From: JAFDZW01 sp038229915
GTDB taxonomy: Bacteria > Bacteroidota > Ignavibacteria > Palsa-1295
Assembly: GCA_038229915.1 (NCBI GenBank)
Contig: JBBRNY010000030.1
Span: 1 to 26,656 of the forward strand
Length of the DNA stretch: 26,656 nt
Direction: 5' to 3'
Numbering within the stretch: position 1 is the first letter of the stretch; each line of letters opens with the position of its first letter. The notes under the pieces are model-generated. The model searched no databases, was not told the origin of the DNA, and saw nothing but the letters and a program-made list of their open reading frames with translations. Made by a program: the position numbers and the translations under genes. This document shows positions 7,582-15,700 of the stretch, one piece after another.

Positions 7582-8064
7582 TTAAGCAAATCGTTTTTCA
7601 CGTTGTTCGGTCGAAGGTTCTGATTCTTCCTGATGGTAGCGAACTATCGGTGCAACCGGTTCGCCTTTATATTCCACAAAATTATTATCGCTTTCAAATA
7701 CTTTGAGCGAATAGAGTTTGCCCTCGGTAATATAAGGCTCGAGTATTTGCCAAAACACGATCGCGATATGCTCGGCTGTCGGGATAATGCCGCGGAGCTC
7801 GGGCACATCATAATTGAGATGCTTATGATCTACTTTATCAACGATATGCTCATCTATTAGAGCCGAAAGCTTTTTGAGATCGATCACGTAACCCGTCAAT
7901 GGATCGGGGTTGCCGGCGACGGTTACTTCGAGGGTATAATTGTGCCCATGACCTCTTGGGTTGTTGCACTTATCAAATATCGCCTCATTGCGCTCATCGC
8001 TGAACGTGGGGTTATAGAGCCGATGGGCTGCCGAGAAATGTGCTTTACGAGTTACGTAGATCAT
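7582..8064 (-). CDS. 6-pyruvoyl-tetrahydropterin synthase, CX5HGH (animal-type) subfamily
   Basis: Predicted to convert dihydroneopterin triphosphate to 6-pyruvoyl-tetrahydropterin. All catalytic residues recalled for rat PTPS are present at a constant offset of nine: zinc ligands His14, His39 and His41; nucleophile Cys33; Asp79 and His80; pterin anchor Glu124. The motif CNNPRGHGHNY has five residues between Cys and HGH, as in PTPS of tetrahydrobiopterin synthesis. QueD, the queuosine enzyme that usually gets this annotation in bacteria, has three. DPLTGYVIDL and FESDNNFVEYKGE also resemble animal PTPS. The 20-residue C-terminal tail is charged. The gene is 23 bp from both DUF3501 and folE, consistent with one operon. 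A queuosine role cannot be fully excluded. Confidence 0.9.
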   Translation of the reverse strand: MIYVTRKAHFSAAHRLYNPTFSDERNEAIFDKCNNPRGHGHNYTLEVTVAGNPDPLTGYVIDLKKLSALIDEHIVDKVDHKHLNYDVPELRGIIPTAEHIAIVFWQILEPYITEGKLYSLKVFESDNNFVEYKGEPVAPIVRYHQEESEPSTEQREKRFA

Positions 8065-8087
8065 TCGTTTTGATAATCAGTGTTCTA

Positions 8088-8690
8088 TTACGCTAAAACT
8101 TCGGCATTGGATTCACGAAGATCGGCAAACAGTGCCGAACGTTGCTCTTGAGAAAGTGTATGATCGGCAATATAGTTCGGGTGCCGAACGTCGATCGAAA
8201 CGGGTATAGCCTCGTCGCCAAACGACGTCATTTGAGCGTCGCTTAATTTGAATTTGATGTATTGCACTGCACTGACCCGATCATCGTCCATTTGTGCGTC
8301 ATCAAATGTTGCCGAGATCTCATCGTTGCCAATTTTCAAATAGATGGCATTCTTATTCAAACCGACAAGCGAGTCGAGCATTGGCTTGATCAATTCTTTC
8401 TCAGTGATGTCGATCAGCAGTGTTGCCGAAAGCTCCCCATCACCAGGGATGAGTTGATTGTAGGTCTCGATCTCATGTTGCATTGCTTGGTCGGTGATGA
8501 TCTTCTCGGTGCGGATCATTTCTTGTATCTGGAAGAGCACCGATAGTCGGTTTTCGAATACCATCGTCATACTGTTGCCGACGTGCATCCGATGTAGTTT
8601 TTTCGAGGCGATGGCTTGTTCACGAAATTCCTTGCGAGTTTTTTCGTATTCGTAAATATTTTTTACGTCGCAGAATTGAATTGGTCTCAT
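8088..8690 (-). CDS. DUF3501 family protein
   Basis: A 200-residue soluble protein recognised as DUF3501 by its opening (MRPIQFCDVKNIYEYEKTR), the RLSVLFQIQEMIRTEKI segment and its position directly after a two-cluster Fe-S protein. Families like this are commonly encoded with the Fe-S protein and rubrerythrin, but no biochemical function is established. There are no metal-binding cysteine motifs, signal peptide or membrane segments. The start codon abuts the Fe-S gene stop (TAA then ATG), which implies translational coupling and probably equal amounts of the two proteins. PTPS follows after 23 bp. A subunit or assembly partner of the Fe-S protein is the simplest inference. Confidence 0.82.
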   Translation of the reverse strand: MRPIQFCDVKNIYEYEKTRKEFREQAIASKKLHRMHVGNSMTMVFENRLSVLFQIQEMIRTEKIITDQAMQHEIETYNQLIPGDGELSATLLIDITEKELIKPMLDSLVGLNKNAIYLKIGNDEISATFDDAQMDDDRVSAVQYIKFKLSDAQMTSFGDEAIPVSIDVRHPNYIADHTLSQEQRSALFADLRESNAEVLA

Positions 8691-10019
8691 TTAGTTTGCT
8701 TTCAAATGTTTTGTAAATCCCATTGCTTGATAGACGATCTCGATAGGATGCACTGCTATTTCGCCGGTGCCCTGTTCGATGTGGAGATGCGCAAGCGTAC
8801 AATCGCTGGCTACTTGTGCCGGCTTATCTTTTTCTATTGCTTTAAATAATTTCTTTCCTGCATCGAGCGAGATCTCGTAATATTCTTGCTTCATCGAAAA
8901 CGATCCGTCATGCCCTGAGCATTGCTGGATCATCGTGACGGCAGAACCTGGGATCAACTTGAGCAAGTCGCGGGTCTGGTAGCCGATGTTCTGCACTTTT
9001 AAGTGACAGGGGATATGATAGCTGATCTTCATCTCATTGGCGCCAGGGAAATCGGAATGCAATATCTTCTTGCGATGAAGCTGCATTAGATATTCGCACG
9101 GGTCGAGCGTTGCGGCGGCAAGTTTTTTTGCGGCTTCTTTGTCGTGTGCATATTGCTCGTATTCTAATCGGAGCATCATCGAGCAACTCGGGCTCATAGC
9201 GATGATCTTGTATCCTGCCTCAACCAGTGGAAGCAAACGTTTGATGTTCCTATCTACTTTCGGATAGACTCGTTCGAGTTCACCAGTGCCAAGCTCGGGC
9301 ATTCCGCAACACTCTTGCTCGGGCACGACGATGCTAATATTATGCGCTTCAAGGATTTCGGTAAACTGCTCGCCAACCCAGGGGCGGTTGTTGTTTATTA
9401 AACACGTATAAAATAACGCGACTTTATCGACAGGTTGAACTGTCGTTTGCGTGTGTTCTTTCTCAAAACGTTTTTCAAAATCCGGTTTATAATATTCCGG
9501 CATTTTTTTGTCTTTATGAATGCCGAGCGTCGATTGCATAAGCGATCGAACCACGGCATTTTTGTTCGCCCAATTAAATATCAAATTAAAACTCTGGGCG
9601 ATCTTTCCTGTCTTATCGGCATCACCTAAAAACGAATCGCGCAGTTTGTGCTGTACGCTTTTTCCGTTTTCTTTGACATCAATAGCTTGTGCACGAAGCA
9701 GCAGCCGCGGAAAATCAAGCTGATATTCATGCGGCGGCGTATATGGACACTTTGGGTAGCAGAGCTTACACTGATAGCACGTATCAGTAACGTGTTTGTA
9801 ATCGGATGGCTTCAGTTCGAGAACCGGATTTTCATGGCCTTTGCCGATGGCCGTGAGCTTATCGTCTTCTGCATCGATACGATCGAACAGATCGACGAAC
9901 GGCGGGCAAAGATTATCGCAGAGCCGGCAGCCGTTGCAAACATCGACAATGCGTTTGTACTCGCTATCAAGCTCTTGCTTGTCGAAGTATTTCGGATCGT
10001 GCGGATCAAAACGCATCAT
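8691..10019 (-). CDS. GlpC/HdrD-like protein with two 4Fe-4S clusters and cysteine-rich domains
   Basis: A soluble Fe-S oxidoreductase subunit of the kind linked to rubrerythrin. ATG at 10019 (MMRFDPHDP) is chosen; the 27 residues before it look non-coding. From this start the two ferredoxin motifs CxxCxxCxxxCP are at Cys28/31/34/38 and Cys81/84/87/91. Two cysteine-rich (CCG-type) domains follow: the first has ECCGMPE with Cys237-Cys238; the second has IPCHLKVQ with Cys338 and QQCSGHDG with Cys367, where the usual CCG reads CSG. No membrane segment or flavin motif is seen. It may pass electrons to or from rubrerythrin; this is inferred from context. It is not an obvious GlpC, since no glpA or glpB is nearby. 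Confidence 0.85.
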   Translation of the reverse strand: MMRFDPHDPKYFDKQELDSEYKRIVDVCNGCRLCDNLCPPFVDLFDRIDAEDDKLTAIGKGHENPVLELKPSDYKHVTDTCYQCKLCYPKCPYTPPHEYQLDFPRLLLRAQAIDVKENGKSVQHKLRDSFLGDADKTGKIAQSFNLIFNWANKNAVVRSLMQSTLGIHKDKKMPEYYKPDFEKRFEKEHTQTTVQPVDKVALFYTCLINNNRPWVGEQFTEILEAHNISIVVPEQECCGMPELGTGELERVYPKVDRNIKRLLPLVEAGYKIIAMSPSCSMMLRLEYEQYAHDKEAAKKLAAATLDPCEYLMQLHRKKILHSDFPGANEMKISYHIPCHLKVQNIGYQTRDLLKLIPGSAVTMIQQCSGHDGSFSMKQEYYEISLDAGKKLFKAIEKDKPAQVASDCTLAHLHIEQGTGEIAVHPIEIVYQAMGFTKHLKAN

Positions 10020-10228
10020 AGTAGTACGGGAATAATAGTAATCCAGAAAAAAAACACCACCAGGTTCGGTTGCTTCTTGTTTGCACAAGAGGCGTTTCAC
10101 GGCCGAGCTCCTGGCGGTGCCGTTTATATGTTTATATAATGTGTGAGCTATTCTTGCGAACGCCCACTGCGCGACTTACTTTGGCAAGCCGCACACTTTT
10201 TGAGATCGATCTGATCTAAACAATAAGA

Positions 10229-10651
10229 TTACATCCCGATCGTATCATATGCTTTTTGGAAACGGCCGGCATGTGATTTTTCTGCACGAGCGAGCGTCTC
10301 GAACCACTCAGCAACTTCATCGAAGCCTTCTTCGCGTGCCGTACGAGCAAAGCCCGGATACATCTCCGAGTATTCGTAGGTTTCGCCGGCTACGGCTGCC
10401 TGAAGATTGAGTTTGCTATCGCCGATCGGTTTGCCCGTTGCTGGGTCACCTACTTCAGCTAAGAATTCGAGATGTCCGAACGCATGTCCGGTCTCGCCTT
10501 CAGCGGTATCGCGGAACACGCCTGATACATCAGGATAGCCTTCGATGTCTGCTTGACGAGCGAAATAAAGATAACGACGGTTCGCCTGTGATTCACCGGC
10601 AAATCCTTCTTTTAAGTTTTCAAAGGTTTTGGTACCTGCAAGAGTTGGCAT
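10229..10651 (-). CDS. Rubrerythrin, short form without rubredoxin domain
   Basis: A 140-residue diiron protein, typically an NADH- or rubredoxin-linked peroxidase protecting against H2O2. The four-helix bundle ligands are visible: Glu20 (GFAGESQANRRY), Glu53 and His56 (EGETGHA), Glu90 and Glu93 (AGETYEYSEMYPG), and Glu124 with His127 (AEKSHAGRF). The C-terminal rubredoxin-like domain of classical rubrerythrins is absent, so an outside electron donor is needed; the Fe-S protein encoded next is a plausible candidate. The gene lies 32 bp after the glycosyltransferase and 209 bp before the Fe-S gene. Direct repeats sit immediately upstream. A nearby PerR-like gene suggests peroxide control. Confidence 0.95.
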   Translation of the reverse strand: MPTLAGTKTFENLKEGFAGESQANRRYLYFARQADIEGYPDVSGVFRDTAEGETGHAFGHLEFLAEVGDPATGKPIGDSKLNLQAAVAGETYEYSEMYPGFARTAREEGFDEVAEWFETLARAEKSHAGRFQKAYDTIGM

Positions 10652-10673
10652 AGTTGTAATTGTTTAGTTGTAA
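10652..10673 (-). repeat. Direct repeat directly upstream of rubrerythrin
   Basis: TTACAACT occurs twice with a 6-base spacer (14-bp period) immediately before the rubrerythrin ATG on the minus strand, preceded by a run of eight T residues. It could be a regulator half-site pair or a translation enhancer. It does not match a PerR box. Confidence 0.3.
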
Positions 10674-10683
10674 AAAAAAGTAT

Positions 10684-12009
10684 CTAAAAATTTGTTTGTG
10701 ATCTTCTCGATCGACCAATGATCTTCGTTGCCCCGAAGCCCATGATCGGGAAATAGAGTGCGATCACGATCACTTGTAATCTCGGTAACGGAAAAAACAC
10801 CATAGCGACAATGGTCGCGATGACACACCAAGCGAGTATGAGCCTGATGCCAAACGGGATGTTCTTCTCCTTAAAGAGATAGAACAACCCCATCGCAAAT
10901 AATAGCAGGGTGATGGCATATATTGTCATATAGATCACTGTCCCGCCCATTATACTATTGGTATCAAATGTCCAAAAGATCAATGCCTTCTTTGCCCATA
11001 ACATTATGGCACTTGAAGGATGCCCAGTTATCCAATCGGTTGCCGCTTTTGTATGAATGCTCGAATGCATTTTGTCAAAAAGTGCGCCCGAGTCGAGATA
11101 CGGCTCGATCTTCTGCCACAGTTCGTCGGTTGACCACAGCGGCCCGCCTGATTCTGTCCAAGGGCTTCCCGTCGTGAGCGCATTGTTGCCTCTCCAAAAA
11201 TTAAATCCTCCGTTCGAGCTGATCGGCACAAGCCGGTCGAGCACGAGATAATTACGAATTGTCCACGGTGCAAGGATTCCTAATGAGACGACCGTCGCTA
11301 AGAGTAATTTCGGAAAAACGAGCCGGAGTTGTGTGCGACAAGCATAGAGAAGCATCATTATAGTCACGGCGGCATATAGCGGAGCTTCCCCTCTGAAGAG
11401 AAACAGTAAACCAAATCCAATGCCTATCTTCACGGCTTCTTTAGTAAGCCTTTCCCCTCTTGTTGCCGAGCTAACGAAGCGAATGCTCGAAAGTATTATC
11501 CAAGACTGCAGAAGAATGACGACAGTTGTTACACCGAAAGTAGCCGTTGAATATAGAAATGGTGGATACAGCGCCACAGCCCAGAGTGTAATGACTGTCA
11601 CTCTCGTATTATTGAATAATGCCTGTGCTATTTTGGCGATCACGAATATACTCAGCACGCTCAGTATGACATTGATCGAAAAAATAGCGATGACTGCCGC
11701 CGGAGTATTTCCGAACAGCACAAAACACGCATAGTCTATATATGTCTGCCCGGGTGGCATATATGCTGTGGGCAGTGTGAACCACTTCCCTGCGAGATTA
11801 CCCCAAGTATAGGAGTGTCCTAATCCTGCAAGCATATTCTTCGCGATAATGCCATACTCCATTAAGAGGTCAGGTTTGTCCCATCCCCAAGAATGCGTTG
11901 TGTTTTCAAGGAACAATGCCGTTGCTATACGTGCAAGTATCGCAACGATGCTAATAGTTGCCAGGCTCCGTTTGGAAATACCGGGTGCTATGAGCGATTG
12001 GTGTTGCAA
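10684..12009 (-). CDS. Polytopic GT-C type glycosyltransferase (ArnT/PMT-like)
   Basis: A 441-residue integral membrane protein with about nine to eleven hydrophobic segments spread over its length. The organisation is that of lipid-linked-sugar glycosyltransferases of the ArnT/PMT type: an acidic first extracytoplasmic loop (WGWDKPDLLMEYG), PPGQTY near 86, and a NYLVLDRLVPISSNGGFNFWRGNN segment typical of this group. It probably moves a sugar from a polyprenyl carrier onto an envelope acceptor; donor and acceptor are unknown. The start lies inside the end of the PerR-like gene (22-bp overlap), so the two are probably translated from one mRNA. That pairing has no obvious functional link to peroxide sensing. 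Confidence 0.8.
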   Translation of the reverse strand: MQHQSLIAPGISKRSLATISIVAILARIATALFLENTTHSWGWDKPDLLMEYGIIAKNMLAGLGHSYTWGNLAGKWFTLPTAYMPPGQTYIDYACFVLFGNTPAAVIAIFSINVILSVLSIFVIAKIAQALFNNTRVTVITLWAVALYPPFLYSTATFGVTTVVILLQSWIILSSIRFVSSATRGERLTKEAVKIGIGFGLLFLFRGEAPLYAAVTIMMLLYACRTQLRLVFPKLLLATVVSLGILAPWTIRNYLVLDRLVPISSNGGFNFWRGNNALTTGSPWTESGGPLWSTDELWQKIEPYLDSGALFDKMHSSIHTKAATDWITGHPSSAIMLWAKKALIFWTFDTNSIMGGTVIYMTIYAITLLLFAMGLFYLFKEKNIPFGIRLILAWCVIATIVAMVFFPLPRLQVIVIALYFPIMGFGATKIIGRSRRSQTNF

Positions 12010-12392
12010 TCTGAGCAGATTCCGTTGAATGATAATCTGTAGCCTATAATAGAATGCCCCACGAGATCAGGGTGTGTCGCTGCGGCATATTTCATTGCTG
12101 CAGTAGGGGTAATATCTCGCACAGCCCCGCACTGAGAGCAAATAAAATGCTCGTGTTCTTCGGTCATACCATCAAAGCGCGCCAGTCCCGTTTCGAACTG
12201 TACCTCGTGAATATCACCAGAATCGGCTAACAGACGTAAATTTCTATAGACCGTCCCAAGCGAGACCGAAGGCATTGTCAGCCTTGCTATCTCATAGACT
12301 TCTTCGGCTGTGGGATGGCTCTTGAGAGACCTGACGATCTCGAAGACAAGCCCACGCTGTTTGGAGTTGCGCCGCGGTTGTGATTCTAACAT
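11988..12392 (-). CDS. Fur-family transcriptional regulator, PerR-like
   Basis: Winged-helix metalloregulator of 134 residues. The structural zinc site is present: Cys85/Cys88 (CSQC) and Cys126/Cys129 (CSDC). Aligned by eye to Bacillus PerR, the peroxide-sensing metal ligands are all kept at a constant offset of 11: His26 (H37), Asp74 (D85), His80 and His82 (H91, H93) and Asp93 (D104). The Asp in VRDI is the position that favours PerR over Fur behaviour, so peroxide sensing is likely but inferred. The N-terminus is about ten residues shorter than in Bacillus PerR. Overlapping AT-rich palindromes lie just upstream, suggesting autoregulation. Rubrerythrin, two genes downstream, is a classic PerR target in anaerobes. 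Confidence 0.85.
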   Translation of the reverse strand: MLESQPRRNSKQRGLVFEIVRSLKSHPTAEEVYEIARLTMPSVSLGTVYRNLRLLADSGDIHEVQFETGLARFDGMTEEHEHFICSQCGAVRDITPTAAMKYAAATHPDLVGHSIIGYRLSFNGICSDCNTNRS

Positions 12393-12401
12393 CTCTATAG
12401 T

Positions 12402-12429
12402 AGTAATAGTAATTATTACTGATAATAAT
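12402..12429. promoter_or_regulatory. Overlapping palindromes upstream of perR (candidate PerR/Fur operator)
   Basis: Three overlapping inverted repeats occupy 28 bp: 12402-12420 (AGTAATA, 5-base spacer, TATTACT), 12408-12420 (AGTAAT-T-ATTACT, perfect) and 12412-12429 (ATTATTA-CTGA-TAATAAT, perfect). The core TAATTATTA fits the centre of the PerR box TTATAATnATTATAA, though the outer bases do not. The block begins 10 bp from the perR start codon, a suitable place for autorepression. It lies 36 bp or more from the divergent surface-protein promoter. Confidence 0.55.
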
Positions 12430-12465
12430 ATCTCAAACTATTTCGTTCCTTGAAAGTCCGTTTTC

Positions 12466-12496
12466 TTGGAATGTGGACAAATGTTTCGTATATTTG
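12466..12496 (+). promoter_or_regulatory. Promoter of the large T9SS surface protein
   Basis: TTG (12466-12468), a 20-base spacer, then TATATTTG (12489-12496): a full match to the Bacteroidota TTG / TAnnTTTG arrangement. The outer sequence TTGGAA-N12-TTTCGTATATTTG is shared exactly with the promoter at 24885-24915. It implies a leader of about 200 bases before the ATG at 12703. Confidence 0.7.
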
Positions 12497-12702
12497 AAGT
12501 TCGTGTATCAGCCGTAATGCCGCCGAGCCAAAAATAAATTACTTTTATTTTGGTAACAGCGTCACATTTGGGCTATTTTACGTGTCATACTCGTAGAACA
12601 AGGAATAGTGAATCTCGTTGGGGCTATTCCGAGAAGAAGAAACACGAGGAAGTTTTTTTGAATTAAATTAATCCAACACAACCATTTAAACTTGGTACAG
12701 TT
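12497..12702 (+). other. Long 5' leader of the surface-protein mRNA
   Basis: About 200 bases with no supported gene. It holds a possible hairpin, GGAATAG (12602-12608) with CTATTCC (12624-12630). GGGCTATT occurs twice (12570-12577 and 12621-12628), so AATAG could pair with either copy. No known riboswitch was recognised. No SD sequence precedes the ATG. Together with 12393-12496 (operator and promoter) this accounts for the 310-bp divergent gap. Confidence 0.4.
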
Positions 12703-15700
12703 ATGAAAAAAACATACGCATTTCTGCTTAGTTTGCTAGTCGTTGCGCTTTCCGGTTTTGCCGGGACAGCCAATGCACAGTACACTATGGCCGACTATAA
12801 TGTAAAAGCAAACGGTGACCCGTACGTTGCGCTTTCAGGTGCTACAGACATCCCTGAGATCACCCCAACTAACACTTATGACTATTCGAAAATTTCGAAC
12901 GAAATTACATTGCCGTTCAATTTTCGCTATGTTAATATTATTACCAACAAGATCAAAGTAACCCAACATGGTTCGGTCATCGTTGGCGGTACAGACCAAG
13001 TCCCTGACGGAGTTCAGCAGTACAACGCCTTTTATGGTGCTTGCTATGCGAACAGCTTCTTCGGTACTTTTGGTCAATTCCTGAACGGACAGCAGAATTT
13101 GGGTAACTACGGAGTTATCTACCCAAATAACACCATCCATCCTTGGGTGGGTTATCAAACCGCTCTTGTTGGTCAGTCAAAATTTGATTACCAAGTACAA
13201 GGTACTGCCCCGTTCCGCAAAGTAATTATTGAGTCAATAAAACGCCAAAATATCAATCAGAACACAACTGCTGATTGGCAAGTTGTTATTTATGAAGGAA
13301 GTTCGTTCATCTCGAAGGTCCAGATAAACTATGGTCCGCAGTCAGTGCCAGGTACACAATGGTATAATTATGGCTATAGCATCGGTATGGGTATTAAATC
13401 TACCGGCGGTAGTGGTGGATATTTATCCGTTGCTCGTGATCCTCAGCCAACAGTTGGTAATTCGCCGACCTTCAGTACGACCGTCTGTTATGATAATGAA
13501 TACAAAGGTGTCCCGACGGTTAATTACATCTATTCGATTCTCTATGATTATAACTTAGCGTTCTCGAATGCTCAGCCTACGCCTGCTGATGGTGCGATCG
13601 TGTTGAAAGATAATCCTTTCACGCCAACGGTAAAAATCTCAAATGAGGGTCGTTACGCATTCTCAGCTGTTAGCATCCGTTGCCTCATCCAAAGAGTTGG
13701 TGATGCGCTTCCTGCTTTTGATCAAACAGTAGCATTGAGTGGTACCCAGATTCCTGCTCCGTTTGCTAATCAGCAAAAAGGTGTAAATCCGCAGGGTACT
13801 GGTACGGTTGTCTCATTCCCTGGGCCTCCGCAATTTACACCAGTTACTTATGGTGTGTATAATATGACGTTCTCGATCGCGAGCTCGGTACAATCCGATC
13901 AGTATGCTCCTGATAATTCGATCACGACCCAGTTTATCGTTAGCCCGCCGAACAACGTTGCATCTATTGTATCATTGCTTCCGGCCCCTAACTCACGTGC
14001 TGCGGTTGGTTATGCAACACCTGTCACGTTCCAATATCGTAACCTTGGTGTCAATAATCAGACCAACGTTCCGGTATCAGTCTATATCACCAATCCACAA
14101 GGTACGGTTCTCTATCGTGACACCTTGACCTTGAACAATTGGTTGAGTAGCCAATTCCGTGATACAACATTTAAGGATTTCACACCAACACAGAACGGCG
14201 ATTACAAGATCTGTGGTGTCACTCAGCTCGTCAATGACCAAAACAGTCTTGATGATACGGCTTGTAACACATTCCAAGTCCGCTTCCTTTCTGATGTGCA
14301 AGCTGTAACAGTGCTTGATCCGGATGATCTCGGCGAAAAGCCAGAGCTTAAGCCATTCAAGCCTGTAGCTCAGTTCCAGAACGTTGGTGTTCAAGATCTC
14401 TTCGACGTACCTGCCCGCGTGCAGATTCGCCGTTGCGCCGATAATGCTTTGGTGTTCCAGGCTGATTCGATCATTCCTGAGTTGAACACTGATCAAGGTT
14501 TGACCAAGTTCTCATTCCCGTCAAAGCAAGGTAATTTTGATATTGCTAAGCTCGCACCGGGTTGCTACAAACTTTGCGCTATTGCCCGTCAGGGTGATGA
14601 TGGTGATCGTACAAACGACACGACCTGCCAATTCTTCAGTATCATTCCTCGCTTGCAGGGTGATATCAATGTTGGTGTCGGTCAACGTTTCCCAACCATC
14701 TCGGCATCGGTTGATTCAATGCGCTACCGTGGTGTCGGACCGAACGATCTGAACCTTATCCTTACCGACGCAAATTATACCGAAAATGGTAACACGAGCG
14801 TTTCGGGTGTGAATTCGGCTATTGAATTCCGTGATATTAGCGGACCTGGACCGACAACACGTGTCACCTACAAGCCGAAATTTAACGTCAGCCCAACAAT
14901 TACCTTTACCGGTAATAAAGCGATCTGCTTTTTGTACTCGTACAAGTCAGCAAATTATATTACTTGGAATGGTCTTAACGAACAGGCTCCGGCTCCGGAT
15001 GCTATCGTTGCAGAGCCAACCCGTCGTAATATAAAGATCATCAATAGCTCGACTGCTATTGGTGCAGTGTTTGCTATGGAGTATGGCCGTAATAACTTAG
15101 CCTTCAAGAATTTGAACATCATTGGCAATGGTAACCTTACCAATGTTGGTTCACATGGTATTCGTATCACAAACTTGTATAATACGACATCGTTCTTGAG
15201 TGGTATTACCGATACATCTGACAACCACCACATTACAGTCGATAACTGCTTTGTCGGCAATGCTAATACTGGTATCTATGACATCGGTACAGTGCCATTG
15301 TTTGATATTGGTAAGGCTTTCTATCTTGATCGCCGTAACAACAACAACCGTATGACTCGTAATACGATCGGTTCTGTTGCTAGCCCGATCGGTGCTATCG
15401 GTATCTTGACCGGTAACGAAGATGGCTTAGTGATCGATCGTAATGAAATTAGTTGGGTTACAGGTAACTCTGCTACTAACGGATATTCAGCCGCTATTGC
15501 TGCTATCGGTGGTAACAGTGTGAACTTGTTAGTCAATGGCAATAAGATCCACAACATCAAAGGACCTGCGGCCCTTGTTGATACCATTGCAGGTATCGAT
15601 ATCCGCCAGGCTTCAGTTATCTATGTAACCGGTACAGGCCCGAACGCGAAGTTCTCTACCTTGCCAGTGAACACAGGTAACCGTGTTGTGAACAACATGC

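Noticed and set aside
10020..10100. N-terminal extension of the Fe-S protein to 10100
   Set aside because: The extra 27 residues resemble no family member; the conserved sequence begins at MMRFDPHDP.
10140..10205. Possible terminator or structured RNA between rubrerythrin and the Fe-S gene (GTGTG near 10140 with CACAC near 10195)
   Set aside because: The arms are only about 5 bp with a loop of roughly 50 bases; no stable stem or T-run in the right direction could be supported.
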